Notes under the pieces: generated by a model
The model's database searches: none
What the model was told of the DNA's origin: nothing
Seen by the model: the letters and a program-made list of their open reading frames with translations, nothing else
Assembly: GCA_032718475.1 (NCBI GenBank)
Contig: JAUCBJ010008802.1
Coordinates: 1-26,014, forward strand
Direction: 5' to 3'
Origin: Nemertoderma westbladi
Taxonomy: Eukaryota; Xenacoelomorpha; Nemertodermatida; Nemertodermatidae
DNA length: 26,014 nucleotides
Position numbers and translations under genes: made by a program
In this document: positions 1 through 9,877 of the stretch, piece by piece
How the letters are laid out: each line of letters begins with the position of its first letter
Numbering within the stretch: position 1 is the first letter of the stretch

Positions 1-3000
1 CCAACTCGCATGAGACCATTATGCATCACAGCATGGAACTTGTCAGGGATAAATGTCTGCTGTAAAGTCTGTAACTTATGATATTTCTCCGGAACAGAGC
101 GGAGTTGGATGAAACGCAATAGCTGACGTCTTGTGCTGGCTAAAGCAAGAGGTTCAGGGTGAGGTATTCCCTTAAATGAAACCATTTTCTTGAGGTTAGG
201 TCTTATGGTTGTGACATTTGTAATATTTTCCTCAGGTAACATGACAACCTTCTTATTCTGCTCAGTAATCTTACGAGGGTTTCTACTAAAGTGCCAATGA
301 GCCAGACGCTTCAGCCAGGTGATAGCACGAACTAATTTACCAAATGATCTATAATGGTCGATGAAACGAGAGAGAACTGATGAAACTCCATTAGAGATAT
401 CTGGAAAAGCCTCATTAGTGGATGAGGGGAAAACTATCTGAAGTAAATTATCCAGACTGGATATCTTGACCTGCAAAATATTGTCATTACCAGCTCGACT
501 CAACTTTGGCAACTTCTCCTTCAATTCCGCTCCCTTGCCAAGAGTGACATCTGAAAGTGCAGCGGGCCAACAATTAGAAGACTGTCGAAGAAATTCTGGA
601 CCTTGAAACCAAAGATTACTGGATAGGAGTTTATCACCATATAGTCCACGAGATGCAGCATCAGCAGGATTTATTTCCCCTGGTACGTGTCTCCACTGGT
701 CGACAGAAGAGAATGAAAGGATTGTCTGTACACGATTTGTAACAAATATTACAAACTCCACAGTCTCATTATTCAAATACTGAAGAACAAGTGAGGCATC
801 AGTCCAAAAGGTAACCTTGGCCTCTGGCCATGGGAGTTCCTGGTGTAATGTTTTTGCGAGCTCAATGCCATATACGGCTGCTTGCAGTTCTGCACGAGGA
901 ATGGTCAACCTTTTGGATGGCATGATATGTGTCTTGCATCCGAGTAATGCAGTACGGATTTCCGGTTCATCATTTGCTTCCCAACGAAGGTAGGAAACTG
1001 CTCCCATGCCCTCGGAACTGGCATCACTAAAGACATGAAGTTCAATTGAAGAAGAAGACTGTAAATTTGGAAGATAATGTCGTGGTAATCGCAGGGTATT
1101 CAACTGTTGAAGAGATCCTTCCCACTTATTCCAACGTGTTAGTAAGTCAAATGGGAGTTTGTCATCCCAATCTAATCCATGGGTCCAAATATCCTTAAGA
1201 AGGATTTTACCAGACATGATGACTGGAGCAACCAATCCAAGAGGATCAAAGGTGGTGGCTAAGATCGACAGGCAGAGTCGCTTGGTCCTTTCAGAGCCTT
1301 CAAATGATTTAACCTTGAAGAAAAGAATATCCTCTGCAGGATCCCATCGAATTCCGAGGGCCTTTGTAGTAGGTAATGGATCTACACCAAGTTCAATAGA
1401 TGCATCCTTTCGCAGTTTATGATCAAAGGATCGCAAGAAATGTTCACTGTTACTCGCAAACTTGATCAAATTAAAACCTCCCAAGGCGAGTGTTTGACGA
1501 ACTTCATGAGCCACAGTAATGGCTTGTTCAATGGTTGGTTGGGAATTCATCACGTCATCCATATATATGTCATGAAGCAAGACGCTAGCAGCTTCTGGAG
1601 AGTAGAATGGTCTTCCAAACTCATCCTTGCGGTCTTGATTGTCCTCAACAGTACCAACTACTGCACAACCTGCATTTGAAGGTGAAGATGTAATGCCAAA
1701 GGCTTGAGAACACATCTGAAATTCCACTGGTTCTCTAGACATATCATTATTCTCCCACCACAAATATCGGAGTGAATCTCTATCCATTGGCTTAACTCGT
1801 ACTTGCATAAACATTGCCTCTATGTCGGCGATATATGCAATGGCTGAAATGCGAAAACGGAGAAGAATACCTATGATGTTGCGAAGATAATTTGGTCCAG
1901 TCATGAGCTCACTATTAAGTGACATACCACGAAAGACAGCAGCGCAATCATTAACAACACGTACTTTCCCAGGTTTTTCTGGATTGACCACAAAATGATG
2001 AGGGAGGTAGTAGGTCCGCGGAGTAGGTTCAAGTAAAGAATCTGGGATACGCACAGCCCACCCATTATCTATTAGTTTATCCATTTCAATGTGATACATC
2101 TTATTGACCTCAGGACGCGCAAGAAGACGTGATCTCAAAGAATTGAGCCTACGTAGGGCCAATGGTTTATTATTGATAAGATGAGGTTCAGGTTTTCTCC
2201 ATAGAAGACCAATCTCATAATGCCCATCAGGCAAAAGTCGACGGGTAGTTCGCTGAATGTCGGCAGCTCGTCGCTCCTCCACAGAGCTACTCTTCTCTAG
2301 GTCTCGTGGCTGAAGTTTCTGGCTATCAAGCCAGCAGGTGACACGGTAGTCCAATGCCTGTAAGATAAATTTATCATCATCATGCTGCAGGTCTAGCCCA
2401 GTATTGACAAGTTGTAGGGTTTCTTCCATCAAAGTGTGGAAACAAGTATCTGGAAATGCTTCCAAAGAATCATCTTCCTGACTATAATCCTCTAAATGGA
2501 GCAACATCTCAGAAGTATCTTCTGGTAATATTTCCTCATCCCAAAGATTGGCTGAAGATTCTGTATTATCTGATAAAACGTATGATTCTGAAGGTAAGGA
2601 TGGCCATTGACGCTCTATACAAGTCCTTTTGGATGGTCCTGTAAAGTACCATCCAAGAAGACATTTTGTAGCTAGGGAATCATACACTTGAGGATTTGAT
2701 GGCCGCTGCTCAAGCACTATCCGTAACTCTGGGCAGTTACCCCCGATAATCATTACTACAGAGGGATCAGGAAGAGAGACTACAGGTATACCAACTTTGG
2801 CAGGAAATGGATCTATAGACCAATCATAAACTCTTCCGCAAGTCTGGCCAAACTTAAGACGAACCATTCGTACCTGATTCAGAGAGGCAGAACAGGAGTC
2901 ATCAGCCGAACAAATTGTTCCAAAGGCCTTACGAGTCCCAACAAATGATTCTCCAGAAATACCCTTCAAGGTTAGCTGTAAAGCATCAGATTCAGGGAAT

Positions 3001-5936
3001 ATACGATCAAAGATAGATTCATCCACAAAGGTGGCAGTGCTCCCAGTATCAAGAAGAGCATAACATTTATGCTCAACACCATTTCCGACAACTTTAACTG
3101 GTAGGATTGGATATTCACGAATACTTCGCTGCTTCTTCAGAAAAGATTTGGCAAGAGACGAATCAACCTCCCCAGCTACATATACATCAGCTTCAGTGTC
3201 CTTTTCATACATATCCTTGGGTGAATATGAAGCTGACTCATCAACGAGTTCTGCAAGAAGAACTGCTACAGCAGTAGATGAACTTGGGTCTCGGCATAAT
3301 GAAGTATGATGGTGGTGCTTACAAACTTTGCAACTAACAGGAGAGGTACAGTCACCTACTGTATGTCCAGAGCGAAGACAATTAAAACACAAACTTTGTT
3401 TCAAAACGAATTCACGTCGTTGGGTTATATCATCTTTGAGGAAGGGTTCACATCGAGCTAAATAGTGTGATCCAGTCTTACACCGTGGACACTTGGAAAG
3501 ACCAGAATAATCTTTGAAGGTCGATGATTTTAATTTTGGGACAGAGGAACCCAGTTTAGAAGGCATCTGTTGTTTATGATCAAAAACAGCACATGCACTC
3601 TCCTCTGCATTACAATCTGCAGATTCATCAGATACAATAATTGTAGAAGCAGGTAGCGCTGCCTCAACTGCAGGTTTTGGTTTCCAACGGAAAGAAGGCC
3701 GTGACTCGATTCTAGGCTGTTGACAGTGTACATTCTTTGTTGTCCAATAAGAAGTAGATGGTGCACCACTACACTCAGCCAAATCCACTTCAGATTCTAG
3801 GAATTTCATGAAATCTGCAAGTTTCTCAGAACGAGGGCTAACTCGACAGGAATCAGGGTAGACCAGCCTTTTGACTACCTTGTACCAACGTCCTTCACTA
3901 GGTCCATGCAACTTCTGAACTAAAATAGATAAGACAGCAGCATTATCGAGCTCATTAACTTGGCCAATTGTAGTGAGCTGAGTTACTATCCTTTCTAATG
4001 TATCAAAGTAGGGAATCACATCATGGCTACCTTTAAGGGTAGGGTAGTTGATTGCTTGCCGGTAAAGAGTTTGTGCAAGCCACCTAGGATTACCGTAACG
4101 CTTCTTGAGTTTCTCCCAAGCCCCTTCAAAGCCATTTGGAATCCCAATATGCTGCTCTACCATAAGGTGCGGCGGACCGGATGTAGCAGATAATAAATAA
4201 TTAAGATTTTCTAAGGAAGATAACTCTCGACTAAGAACAGTTGAAGTAAAATATTGAAAAAAGGTAGGCCAGTTCTCTGGCTCTCCTTTAAAGGTAACAA
4301 ATTTTGGTTGTGGAAGGAACCGACTAATCTCAGCTTGTGAAAGGATTCGCATACTTGTTTGTTCTAAAGTTGTATTAAGGTTGGATGGCCGAGTCGTCCA
4401 TAGTTCTTGGCCAGGATAGGAGGAATGTGCAGGGGGTGCAAATTGTACCGGCTGTGAAGATTCAGTTACATGATAGGATGGATAGGAATGTCCGTAATCA
4501 CGTTCTGATCTGTCATACTGGTGCACAGATTCCTCTGGGTGTGTAAAATGTCTTGATTGGTGGGGTTGGGAGTCAAATGAACCTCTAGATAAAGAAACAG
4601 GTGCTGACTGAAATGGTGGATGTCGTGGAGGAGAACTACGAGGTGGGTGATGATGCAAATTCGAATTAAAGAACTCTTTCCGTGGATAAACTTCACCTTT
4701 TTGTGAGGGGGATAATCGTACATCCTGGGAAGGCATCCGAGGCCTAGTTGGCTGATTTTGAATAATATTTGACTTCGTAGGAACATTATATGGAGGTTTG
4801 ACCAGACCACTGGCAGGAGGAATCCTCCCCTGTGGGTTAACACCGGAGATATGGTGATCATCTGGTGCTGAAGTATATAATCGCCGTGTTGGATTAGGGT
4901 TAGGTTCCTGAACCCGATAATTACCTCGTTGTTGGAGCTTCAATGGTGGGAAGGGGTTCACATTGGGATTTAATGGCACACGTGGTGTATGATTTGGTGG
5001 TTGAACTGACATTGGCTGTACTGATGGATCCATATTTGCCTTCATGGGATTTTGCACCTGTGTAGAGGACAGTAATGGATTGAATTCCAAAGGTTGTGAG
5101 ACTGGAGATTGACACCTTTGTTCTGATGTGTGGTTGGAATGAGATGATGGTGAACTGAGCTCAGTGATTCGCACAGTCTCCCGTTGGGCAATTTCATCCA
5201 ATGTAGCATTTATCTCCTCTTGCGCTTTTATCTGGGTAGCAGCCTGCTTTAATTTTAGGTTTGCTAACTTCTTCACTCGTTCCAATTTCTCTGCATCTAA
5301 TTTGCGCTCAGCCTCGATTCGGGCACGCACTGTAGAACTAGCCTGACTCCTCTGGGAATTTGATGAAGTCTGAGAAATACTGTCATCTGGGCAAAGTGTT
5401 AAGTCTGCAACCTTATTGACTGAAATATCAACCTGTGGACAATAAACTGGTGCTACCAAAGTTTGAAAATGTTCGACTAACTCATTAAACAAAGTATCTG
5501 ACTGTTCTAGATATAGCCGAAGCGGTTCACGTGCTGATAAAATGGCAAACCTACGCAATGTATAACTTAGATGCTTCCGTTTGTCTATTATTATTTGAAT
5601 TTCATCTGGAAACCCCTTAACAGATTCAGGATCCACTTGAGCAGTTTGATCTTCTAAAATTTTCAGGATCTCATTTACACGACGTGTGAAACGACTAAAA
5701 AGACCACCAACCACTCTACGCCAACCTTCCCCTTCTAAAGAAGTGGTGGAAATACCTAATGCATTCAAACTAGTCAAAATTTCCTTCGAATCTTGGGAAG
5801 TACCGGTAGCTCCTCCAAGATAAGAATCTGATTGTGCCTGTGAAAGGTTACCACTGAGTGTACTATCTTGGTCTACATTCTCCTTGCTTTGTGTAGATTT
5901 CATACCTTTCTTACTGTGTGTGGATTGGGTACTCAT
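1..5936 (-). CDS. BEL/Pao LTR retrotransposon gag-pol polyprotein, partial (runs off left edge)
   Basis: One minus-strand frame starts at the ATG complementary to 5934-5936 and stays open for 1978 codons to the window edge. It encodes a BEL/Pao polyprotein that copies element RNA into DNA within particles. Order: a low-complexity Q/P/S-rich N-terminus with a charged helical stretch near residues 190-250; a DUF1759-type gag region about 540-700; three zinc knuckles (first C816-x2-C819-x4-H824-x4-C829, second C850/C853/H858/C863, third around 869-880); an aspartic protease with DTGS at D963; reverse transcriptase with YMDD at 1458-1461; RNase H with SDAS at D1638 and a later WTDAS; then the BEL linker domain. 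The frame leaves the window at about the start of the H2C2/integrase region. I placed the protease, RT and RNase H motifs by coordinate and all share one frame. Family assignment is strong. Completeness of the element cannot be judged because the integrase and 3' LTR lie outside. Confidence 0.92.
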   Translation of the reverse strand, partial: MSTQSTHSKKGMKSTQSKENVDQDSTLSGNLSQAQSDSYLGGATGTSQDSKEILTSLNALGISTTSLEGEGWRRVVGGLFSRFTRRVNEILKILEDQTAQVDPESVKGFPDEIQIIIDKRKHLSYTLRRFAILSAREPLRLYLEQSDTLFNELVEHFQTLVAPVYCPQVDISVNKVADLTLCPDDSISQTSSNSQRSQASSTVRARIEAERKLDAEKLERVKKLANLKLKQAATQIKAQEEINATLDEIAQRETVRITELSSPSSHSNHTSEQRCQSPVSQPLEFNPLLSSTQVQNPMKANMDPSVQPMSVQPPNHTPRVPLNPNVNPFPPLKLQQRGNYRVQEPNPNPTRRLYTSAPDDHHISGVNPQGRIPPASGLVKPPYNVPTKSNIIQNQPTRPRMPSQDVRLSPSQKGEVYPRKEFFNSNLHHHPPRSSPPRHPPFQSAPVSLSRGSFDSQPHQSRHFTHPEESVHQYDRSERDYGHSYPSYHVTESSQPVQFAPPAHSSYPGQELWTTRPSNLNTTLEQTSMRILSQAEISRFLPQPKFVTFKGEPENWPTFFQYFTSTVLSRELSSLENLNYLLSATSGPPHLMVEQHIGIPNGFEGAWEKLKKRYGNPRWLAQTLYRQAINYPTLKGSHDVIPYFDTLERIVTQLTTIGQVNELDNAAVLSILVQKLHGPSEGRWYKVVKRLVYPDSCRVSPRSEKLADFMKFLESEVDLAECSGAPSTSYWTTKNVHCQQPRIESRPSFRWKPKPAVEAALPASTIIVSDESADCNAEESACAVFDHKQQMPSKLGSSVPKLKSSTFKDYSGLSKCPRCKTGSHYLARCEPFLKDDITQRREFVLKQSLCFNCLRSGHTVGDCTSPVSCKVCKHHHHTSLCRDPSSSTAVAVLLAELVDESASYSPKDMYEKDTEADVYVAGEVDSSLAKSFLKKQRSIREYPILPVKVVGNGVEHKCYALLDTGSTATFVDESIFDRIFPESDALQLTLKGISGESFVGTRKAFGTICSADDSCSASLNQVRMVRLKFGQTCGRVYDWSIDPFPAKVGIPVVSLPDPSVVMIIGGNCPELRIVLEQRPSNPQVYDSLATKCLLGWYFTGPSKRTCIERQWPSLPSESYVLSDNTESSANLWDEEILPEDTSEMLLHLEDYSQEDDSLEAFPDTCFHTLMEETLQLVNTGLDLQHDDDKFILQALDYRVTCWLDSQKLQPRDLEKSSSVEERRAADIQRTTRRLLPDGHYEIGLLWRKPEPHLINNKPLALRRLNSLRSRLLARPEVNKMYHIEMDKLIDNGWAVRIPDSLLEPTPRTYYLPHHFVVNPEKPGKVRVVNDCAAVFRGMSLNSELMTGPNYLRNIIGILLRFRISAIAYIADIEAMFMQVRVKPMDRDSLRYLWWENNDMSREPVEFQMCSQAFGITSSPSNAGCAVVGTVEDNQDRKDEFGRPFYSPEAASVLLHDIYMDDVMNSQPTIEQAITVAHEVRQTLALGGFNLIKFASNSEHFLRSFDHKLRKDASIELGVDPLPTTKALGIRWDPAEDILFFKVKSFEGSERTKRLCLSILATTFDPLGLVAPVIMSGKILLKDIWTHGLDWDDKLPFDLLTRWNKWEGSLQQLNTLRLPRHYLPNLQSSSSIELHVFSDASSEGMGAVSYLRWEANDEPEIRTALLGCKTHIMPSKRLTIPRAELQAAVYGIELAKTLHQELPWPEAKVTFWTDASLVLQYLNNETVEFVIFVTNRVQTILSFSSVDQWRHVPGEINPADAASRGLYGDKLLSSNLWFQGPEFLRQSSNCWPAALSDVTLGKGAELKEKLPKLSRAGNDNILQVKISSLDNLLQIVFPSSTNEAFPDISNGVSSVLSRFIDHYRSFGKLVRAITWLKRLAHWHFSRNPRKITEQNKKVVMLPEENITNVTTIRPNLKKMVSFKGIPHPEPLALASTRRQLLRFIQLRSVPEKYHKLQTLQQTFIPDKFHAVMHNGLMRV

Positions 5937-7430
5937 TTTATATTAAATAGGAACAGAATGATATGGTATTATGCTGAGGGAACTGCAGGCTGACAGGTAT
6001 AAATTTATTTACCAGTAGGCCTATACTGATATAGGCCTATATACATTTGTTGTAGGCCTACTGCTGTAACCTGTAGCTGTTACACTTTCAGTAGTACTAT
6101 CAGACTATTAGACTATCAGACTATGGTAGAAATTTTGGAATTAAATTACCGGTACAAATTTATTATAAACTGGGACCGGTATATATATTTATATAATAAA
6201 TATTGAATTTTCGGAATTTGTAATGAATTAAATTCATAAATTCACAGACCAGCAGACAGACACACACCGACTTGGGTGCACTACCACTACAGAACTGCTC
6301 CTGTGATCTGCTAGAAGTGAGGAAGATCCCACAACTAACGAACCATGGAGACTGCAAAGCTCAACTCTGAACTCTGTCTGTATGCTTGTATGTCAAATAC
6401 TGTACCGGTATGCCTATATAAAGTATATAGGCCAGATAATTACAGTAATTACCGGTATATACGGTAGGCCTACTTGATTACAGGTAGGCAGTCTGGCAGT
6501 TAGTTTTGTTAGCACCGGTATAACAGTATAACTCTAGTAAGCTACCGGTATATACAGATATCAGGATATAACCAGGCCTACGTCATACAAGCTGACAAGT
6601 AGTGAAGTAGGGTATATCAGTATATATTGAGATAGATACCATGTAGCCTACCACCATTTAACAACATATGGCAGTATAGTAACGGTAGGTCTACAAAATA
6701 TGGAGAAAATTAATTCCAATGCAAATTTTGGGTATAAAAATTATTAGTAGGCCTAGGCCTAGTGATGCATAGATCTATAGGCCACTATACCGATATAGAA
6801 CTATACGAATGACAAGCAAAGACTGTGAAAAATTGAAATTCTGAAATGTCAAAGTCGATTTTAACAATGTGATTTCTCAGAAGGATGGAACGACTTTGCA
6901 TGGCTGCGATTACGCAATAAAGGGGGTCATGCTGTCATGGGCGTCTGGGCGTTGTAACTTGAATTCGAGAAAACTATCTCGCTCACAAACGGATAAATGG
7001 TGTCTATAATTGAGGTCAATGAACTTGCTACCTAGGCCTATCTAACGTGGGAGGTTATTATGATATCAAGCTTTAATTAGGTTATACCCAAGAGGTTTAT
7101 AAATAACTCCAAAAACTCACCGGTTTGATAATAATCGGCCCCCAACCTAGGAGCTGTCTCCAGTAATAATTATTGTGGTTCAATAATATCGGCAATAGGT
7201 CTATAGCAATAAGCACCAACATCAACAACCAAACTGTAGGTCAACATTACAGCATTCAGGCATTAGAAATCTTGGAACTGTGGAATATTGAAATATATCC
7301 GAAAGTAGGGCGAGATAACAGTTTGTAGGGGTTTGGACCCTACAAACGCTGTGTTTCAGAATTTCAAATGCCCCAATAATCCATCCTTGAGCTGTACACG
7401 GTACAGACGGTACACGGTACCGCTATCACA
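5937..7430. other. Noncoding: BEL/Pao 5' leader and probable 5' LTR, boundaries not resolved
   Basis: This stretch lies upstream of the minus-strand retrotransposon ATG, where its leader, primer-binding site and 5' LTR should be. It is AT-rich and dense in the palindromes AGGCCT (for example near 6017, 6054, 6466, 6755) and ACCGGT (near 6150, 6175, 6410, 6450, 6515, 6545). The one candidate primer-binding junction I noticed is the minus-strand TGGTTCGTTAG just left of 6346, but it does not fit any tRNA 3' end I can name, so I do not call LTR limits. No coding region is credible here. The second LTR needed to fix the ends is outside the window. Confidence 0.5.
7321..7347. repeat. Perfect 10-bp inverted repeat with 7-nt loop
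   Basis: Left arm GTTTGTAGGG (7321-7330) is the exact reverse complement of CCCTACAAAC (7338-7347), separated by a 7-nt loop. It lies in noncoding DNA just before the tandem arrays. Function unknown; it could be the end of a degraded foldback element. Confidence 0.7.
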
Positions 7431-7440
7431 AGTAAAGGTT

Positions 7441-7640
7441 GACTGACACGGTCAGACGGGCAATTGAAAGTGATGACTGCAGACTGACACGGTCAGACTG
7501 TACAAAGTATGTATATAGTTAATGAATGCAGACTGACACGGTCAGACTGTACAAAGTATGTATAAAGTTAATGAATGCAGACTGACACGGTCAGAAGTAT
7601 GTATAAAGTAATGAATGCAGACTGACACGGTCAGACTGTA
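7441..7640. repeat. Tandem array, about 49-bp unit, five copies
   Basis: The core GACTGACACGGTCAG recurs at 7441, 7482, 7531, 7580 and 7620, giving spacings of 41, 49, 49 and 40 bp. The two full units share a linker of the form TGTACAAAGTATGTATA...AATGAATGCA; the 40-bp unit has lost part of it. The core contains the interrupted palindrome CTGAC-ACG-GTCAG. It is a local minisatellite of unequal-length units; no coding role is visible. Confidence 0.88.
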
Positions 7641-7835
7641 CAAAGAAAGTATACATATACAGTATAACTATACTCAAAGTTATAACTGGAGGAAAATACA
7701 GTATAAAATGTAGACATTTCATCTCATGTGGTAGGGCAATCTATCTATAAACAAATTATCTTGGTTTTTTACATCAATGATACTAAAAACACAGCGCCAA
7801 TTTGCCTGTGGACCAACATCGGCAAACCGCCGTTG

Positions 7836-8080
7836 GTCTACACCAACACTAACGTCTCGCAAGTGTACCAGTCTACACCAACAATAACGTCTCGCAGTGT
7901 ACCAGTCCTACACCAACACTAACGTCTCTCAGTGTACCAGTCCAAACCAACACTAACGTCTCTCAGTGTACCAGTCTACATCAACACTAACGTCTCGAAA
8001 TGTACCAGTCTACACCAACAATAACGTCTCGCTGTGTACCACTCTACAGTCTACACCAAGACTAACGTCATGCATTGTTG
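7836..8080. repeat. Minisatellite, 34-35 bp unit, seven copies
   Basis: Units beginning GTCTACACC(AACACTAACGTC) start at 7836, 7871, 7905, 7940, 7974, 8008 and 8049, spaced 35, 34, 35, 34, 34 and 41 bp. Copies differ by a few substitutions, and the last is degenerate after a short insertion. The array is contiguous head-to-tail with no spacers, so it is not a CRISPR. It lies about 200 bp from the 49-bp array but shares no obvious unit with it. Confidence 0.9.
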
Positions 8081-8089
8081 GAAAATTGT

Positions 8090-8286
8090 AATTCCGTAAC
8101 GTAATTCCGTAACGTGAAATTGTAATTCCGTAACGCAAATATCTCGACTTATATATCACATTGCCACAAAAGGATAACAATTGCGTATTGCCCAGCGGTT
8201 AGAGGAAGAGAATTTAAAATTTGAATGTCACATATTGAGTAGCTTAAAAGCTATTTTAAAAAATGTCATGTTTTCGTTACGGAATT
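8090..8286. repeat. Short repeats AATTCCGTAACG, three direct and one inverted
   Basis: The 12-mer AATTCCGTAACG occurs at 8090-8101, 8103-8114 and 8124-8135, and its exact reverse complement at 8275-8286. This gives an inverted arrangement spanning about 200 bp of AT-rich DNA and could be the ends of a small degraded inverted-repeat transposon. No target duplication was seen. Confidence 0.6.
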
Positions 8287-8799
8287 ACGAAATTCGCAAT
8301 AGCGTTTTGTTATTTTTTCAAACGAAGTTGATTTCTTTCTAGGAAACCAAAATTAATTTATTTCTTATCTACAACCGAGGTTGAACCATCACTCACACAG
8401 GCAAACAAACAGACTAGGATTAATGTTATTTATAATGACTGTATTATGCCCTTAATTGTAGGTAAAATTCGCACAGAGATTTTGGAAAATGTTAAAAAAT
8501 GTTCAGTCAATTTCAACTTGCAAGTAGGAGCCCACACATACCGGAATTTGCTTCCAATTTCTCATTTCAGATAATTTAGGATATTAGGCATGATATCCAA
8601 TCATTAAAAAGATTATCCGCGAAGGTTTTTTTATGACCCTCTATGTCCGTTTATTCATGAACACTACCAAATCTTAAAAAGTTAAAATTTCATAAGCAGG
8701 GTCTCATAATTTTGATGAAAAATAAAAGTAGTCCCAGGACAAAATTACAAAATTTTTCGTTTTCTAAAAACTAATAGTGTGGCAGTGTTGGCTAGATTT

Positions 8800-9612
8800 A
8801 GTAGGTTTTTCAAGACGCTGAATCGAATGTGATTATATTCCACTTCCAAAAATTGAAGTGGATGCTATTTTTCGTGCACCTAAGAAGTGGGCGTGGCACT
8901 TCAAATTTTGAAAAATTAGATATTCAGAAAATGCCCCTAATTTTTTTATTTCAACGCATCTTTATGGGTTTTCTGGGCCGCTGAATCGATTGAAAGTAAT
9001 ATAGAAGCCTGAAGACTGAGTGGTTCGCCATTTTTGGTGCACCAAAATTAGGGCGTGGCACTTCAAATTTTGAAAAATACGAGATTCGGAAAATAAACCA
9101 AAATTGAAATTTTAACGAATTTATATAGGTTTTCCAGACCGCTGAATCGATTGAAAGTAATATAGAAGCCTGAAGACTTAGATGTTAGCCATTTTTTGAA
9201 ATCAAAACTTTAGTGTTTTTTCCGAATAAAGAAATTTTGAAAATTTGAAGTGCCACGCCCTAATTTTGGTGCACCGAAAATTACGTACACAAAGGATTTG
9301 AGGCTTCTATATTACTTTCAATCGATTCAGCGCTCCAGAAAACCTATAAAATTAATTTGAAATCAAAACTTTAGTGAATTTTCCGAATCTCGTATTTTTC
9401 AAAATTTGAAGTGCCACGCCCTAATTTTGGTGCACCAAAAATGGCGAACCACTAAGTCTTCAGGCTTCTATATTACTTTCAATCGATTCAGCGCTCCAGA
9501 AAACCTATAGAAATGCTTTGCAAATCAAAACTTTAGTGTATTTTCCGAATCTCGTATTTTTCAAAATTTGAAGTGCCACGCCCTAATTTTGGTGCTCCAA
9601 AAATGACGTACC
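8800..9612. repeat. Foldback (palindromic) satellite, about 160-bp units in opposite orientations
   Basis: The left arm has repeat units in plus orientation. The phrase GCTGAATCG occurs at 8817, about 8980 and about 9141, and GGGCGTGGCACTTCAAATTT at about 8890 and 9051. The right arm carries the same unit reversed: AATCGATTCAGC at 9320 and 9480, and GTGCCACGCCCTAATTTTGG at about 9250, 9411 and 9570. Spacing is about 160 bp in both arms, and the centre is near 9200. The whole could form a very long imperfect hairpin. It abuts the broken 5' end of the integrase fragment to its right. It may be satellite DNA with an inversion or a foldback transposon; no coding capacity is visible. Confidence 0.85.
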
Positions 9613-9838
9613 ACTACACTTACATACTTGTATAGAGCATTAGAGTGATCCAAACCAATAAAAATAAATAAAAATAGCCCAAACATAAATAATTACTAAA
9701 TCGCGAATGACTTTGTCAAATTCGAAAATTTCAAAAAATTTGGTGCTGGAGACCAAATTTTGAGGTGGCACCCACATCGAAAAGTAGAAATCCAATTGCA
9801 ACGGCGTTTTTTGTCCCTCCTGGATCCCGTCACATGCT
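9613..9838. other. Junction between foldback satellite and truncated integrase
   Basis: This holds AT-rich DNA immediately after the last inverted satellite unit. In the integrase frame there is a stop at 9785-9787. Codons from 9788 are open, but recognisable integrase similarity begins only around 9839. The break that removed the first part of the integrase probably lies here. Confidence 0.5.
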
Positions 9839-9877
9839 AGGACTATAGTCAAGAGATGGTGTGTAATCTTTGTTTGT

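Noticed and set aside
3530-5115. Several short minus-strand open stretches (3530-3769, 4466-4861, 4921-5115)
   Set aside because: They lie in other frames than the continuous BEL/Pao polyprotein and are shadows of it.
6163-6357. 64-codon minus-strand open stretch in the retroelement leader
   Set aside because: No recognisable protein features; it lies in leader/LTR sequence upstream of the gag start.
7728-7922. 64-codon open stretch
   Set aside because: It runs into the 34-35 bp minisatellite and its sequence is just translated repeat.
7836-8080. CRISPR-like regular repeats
   Set aside because: Units are contiguous without spacers and the context is animal nuclear DNA.
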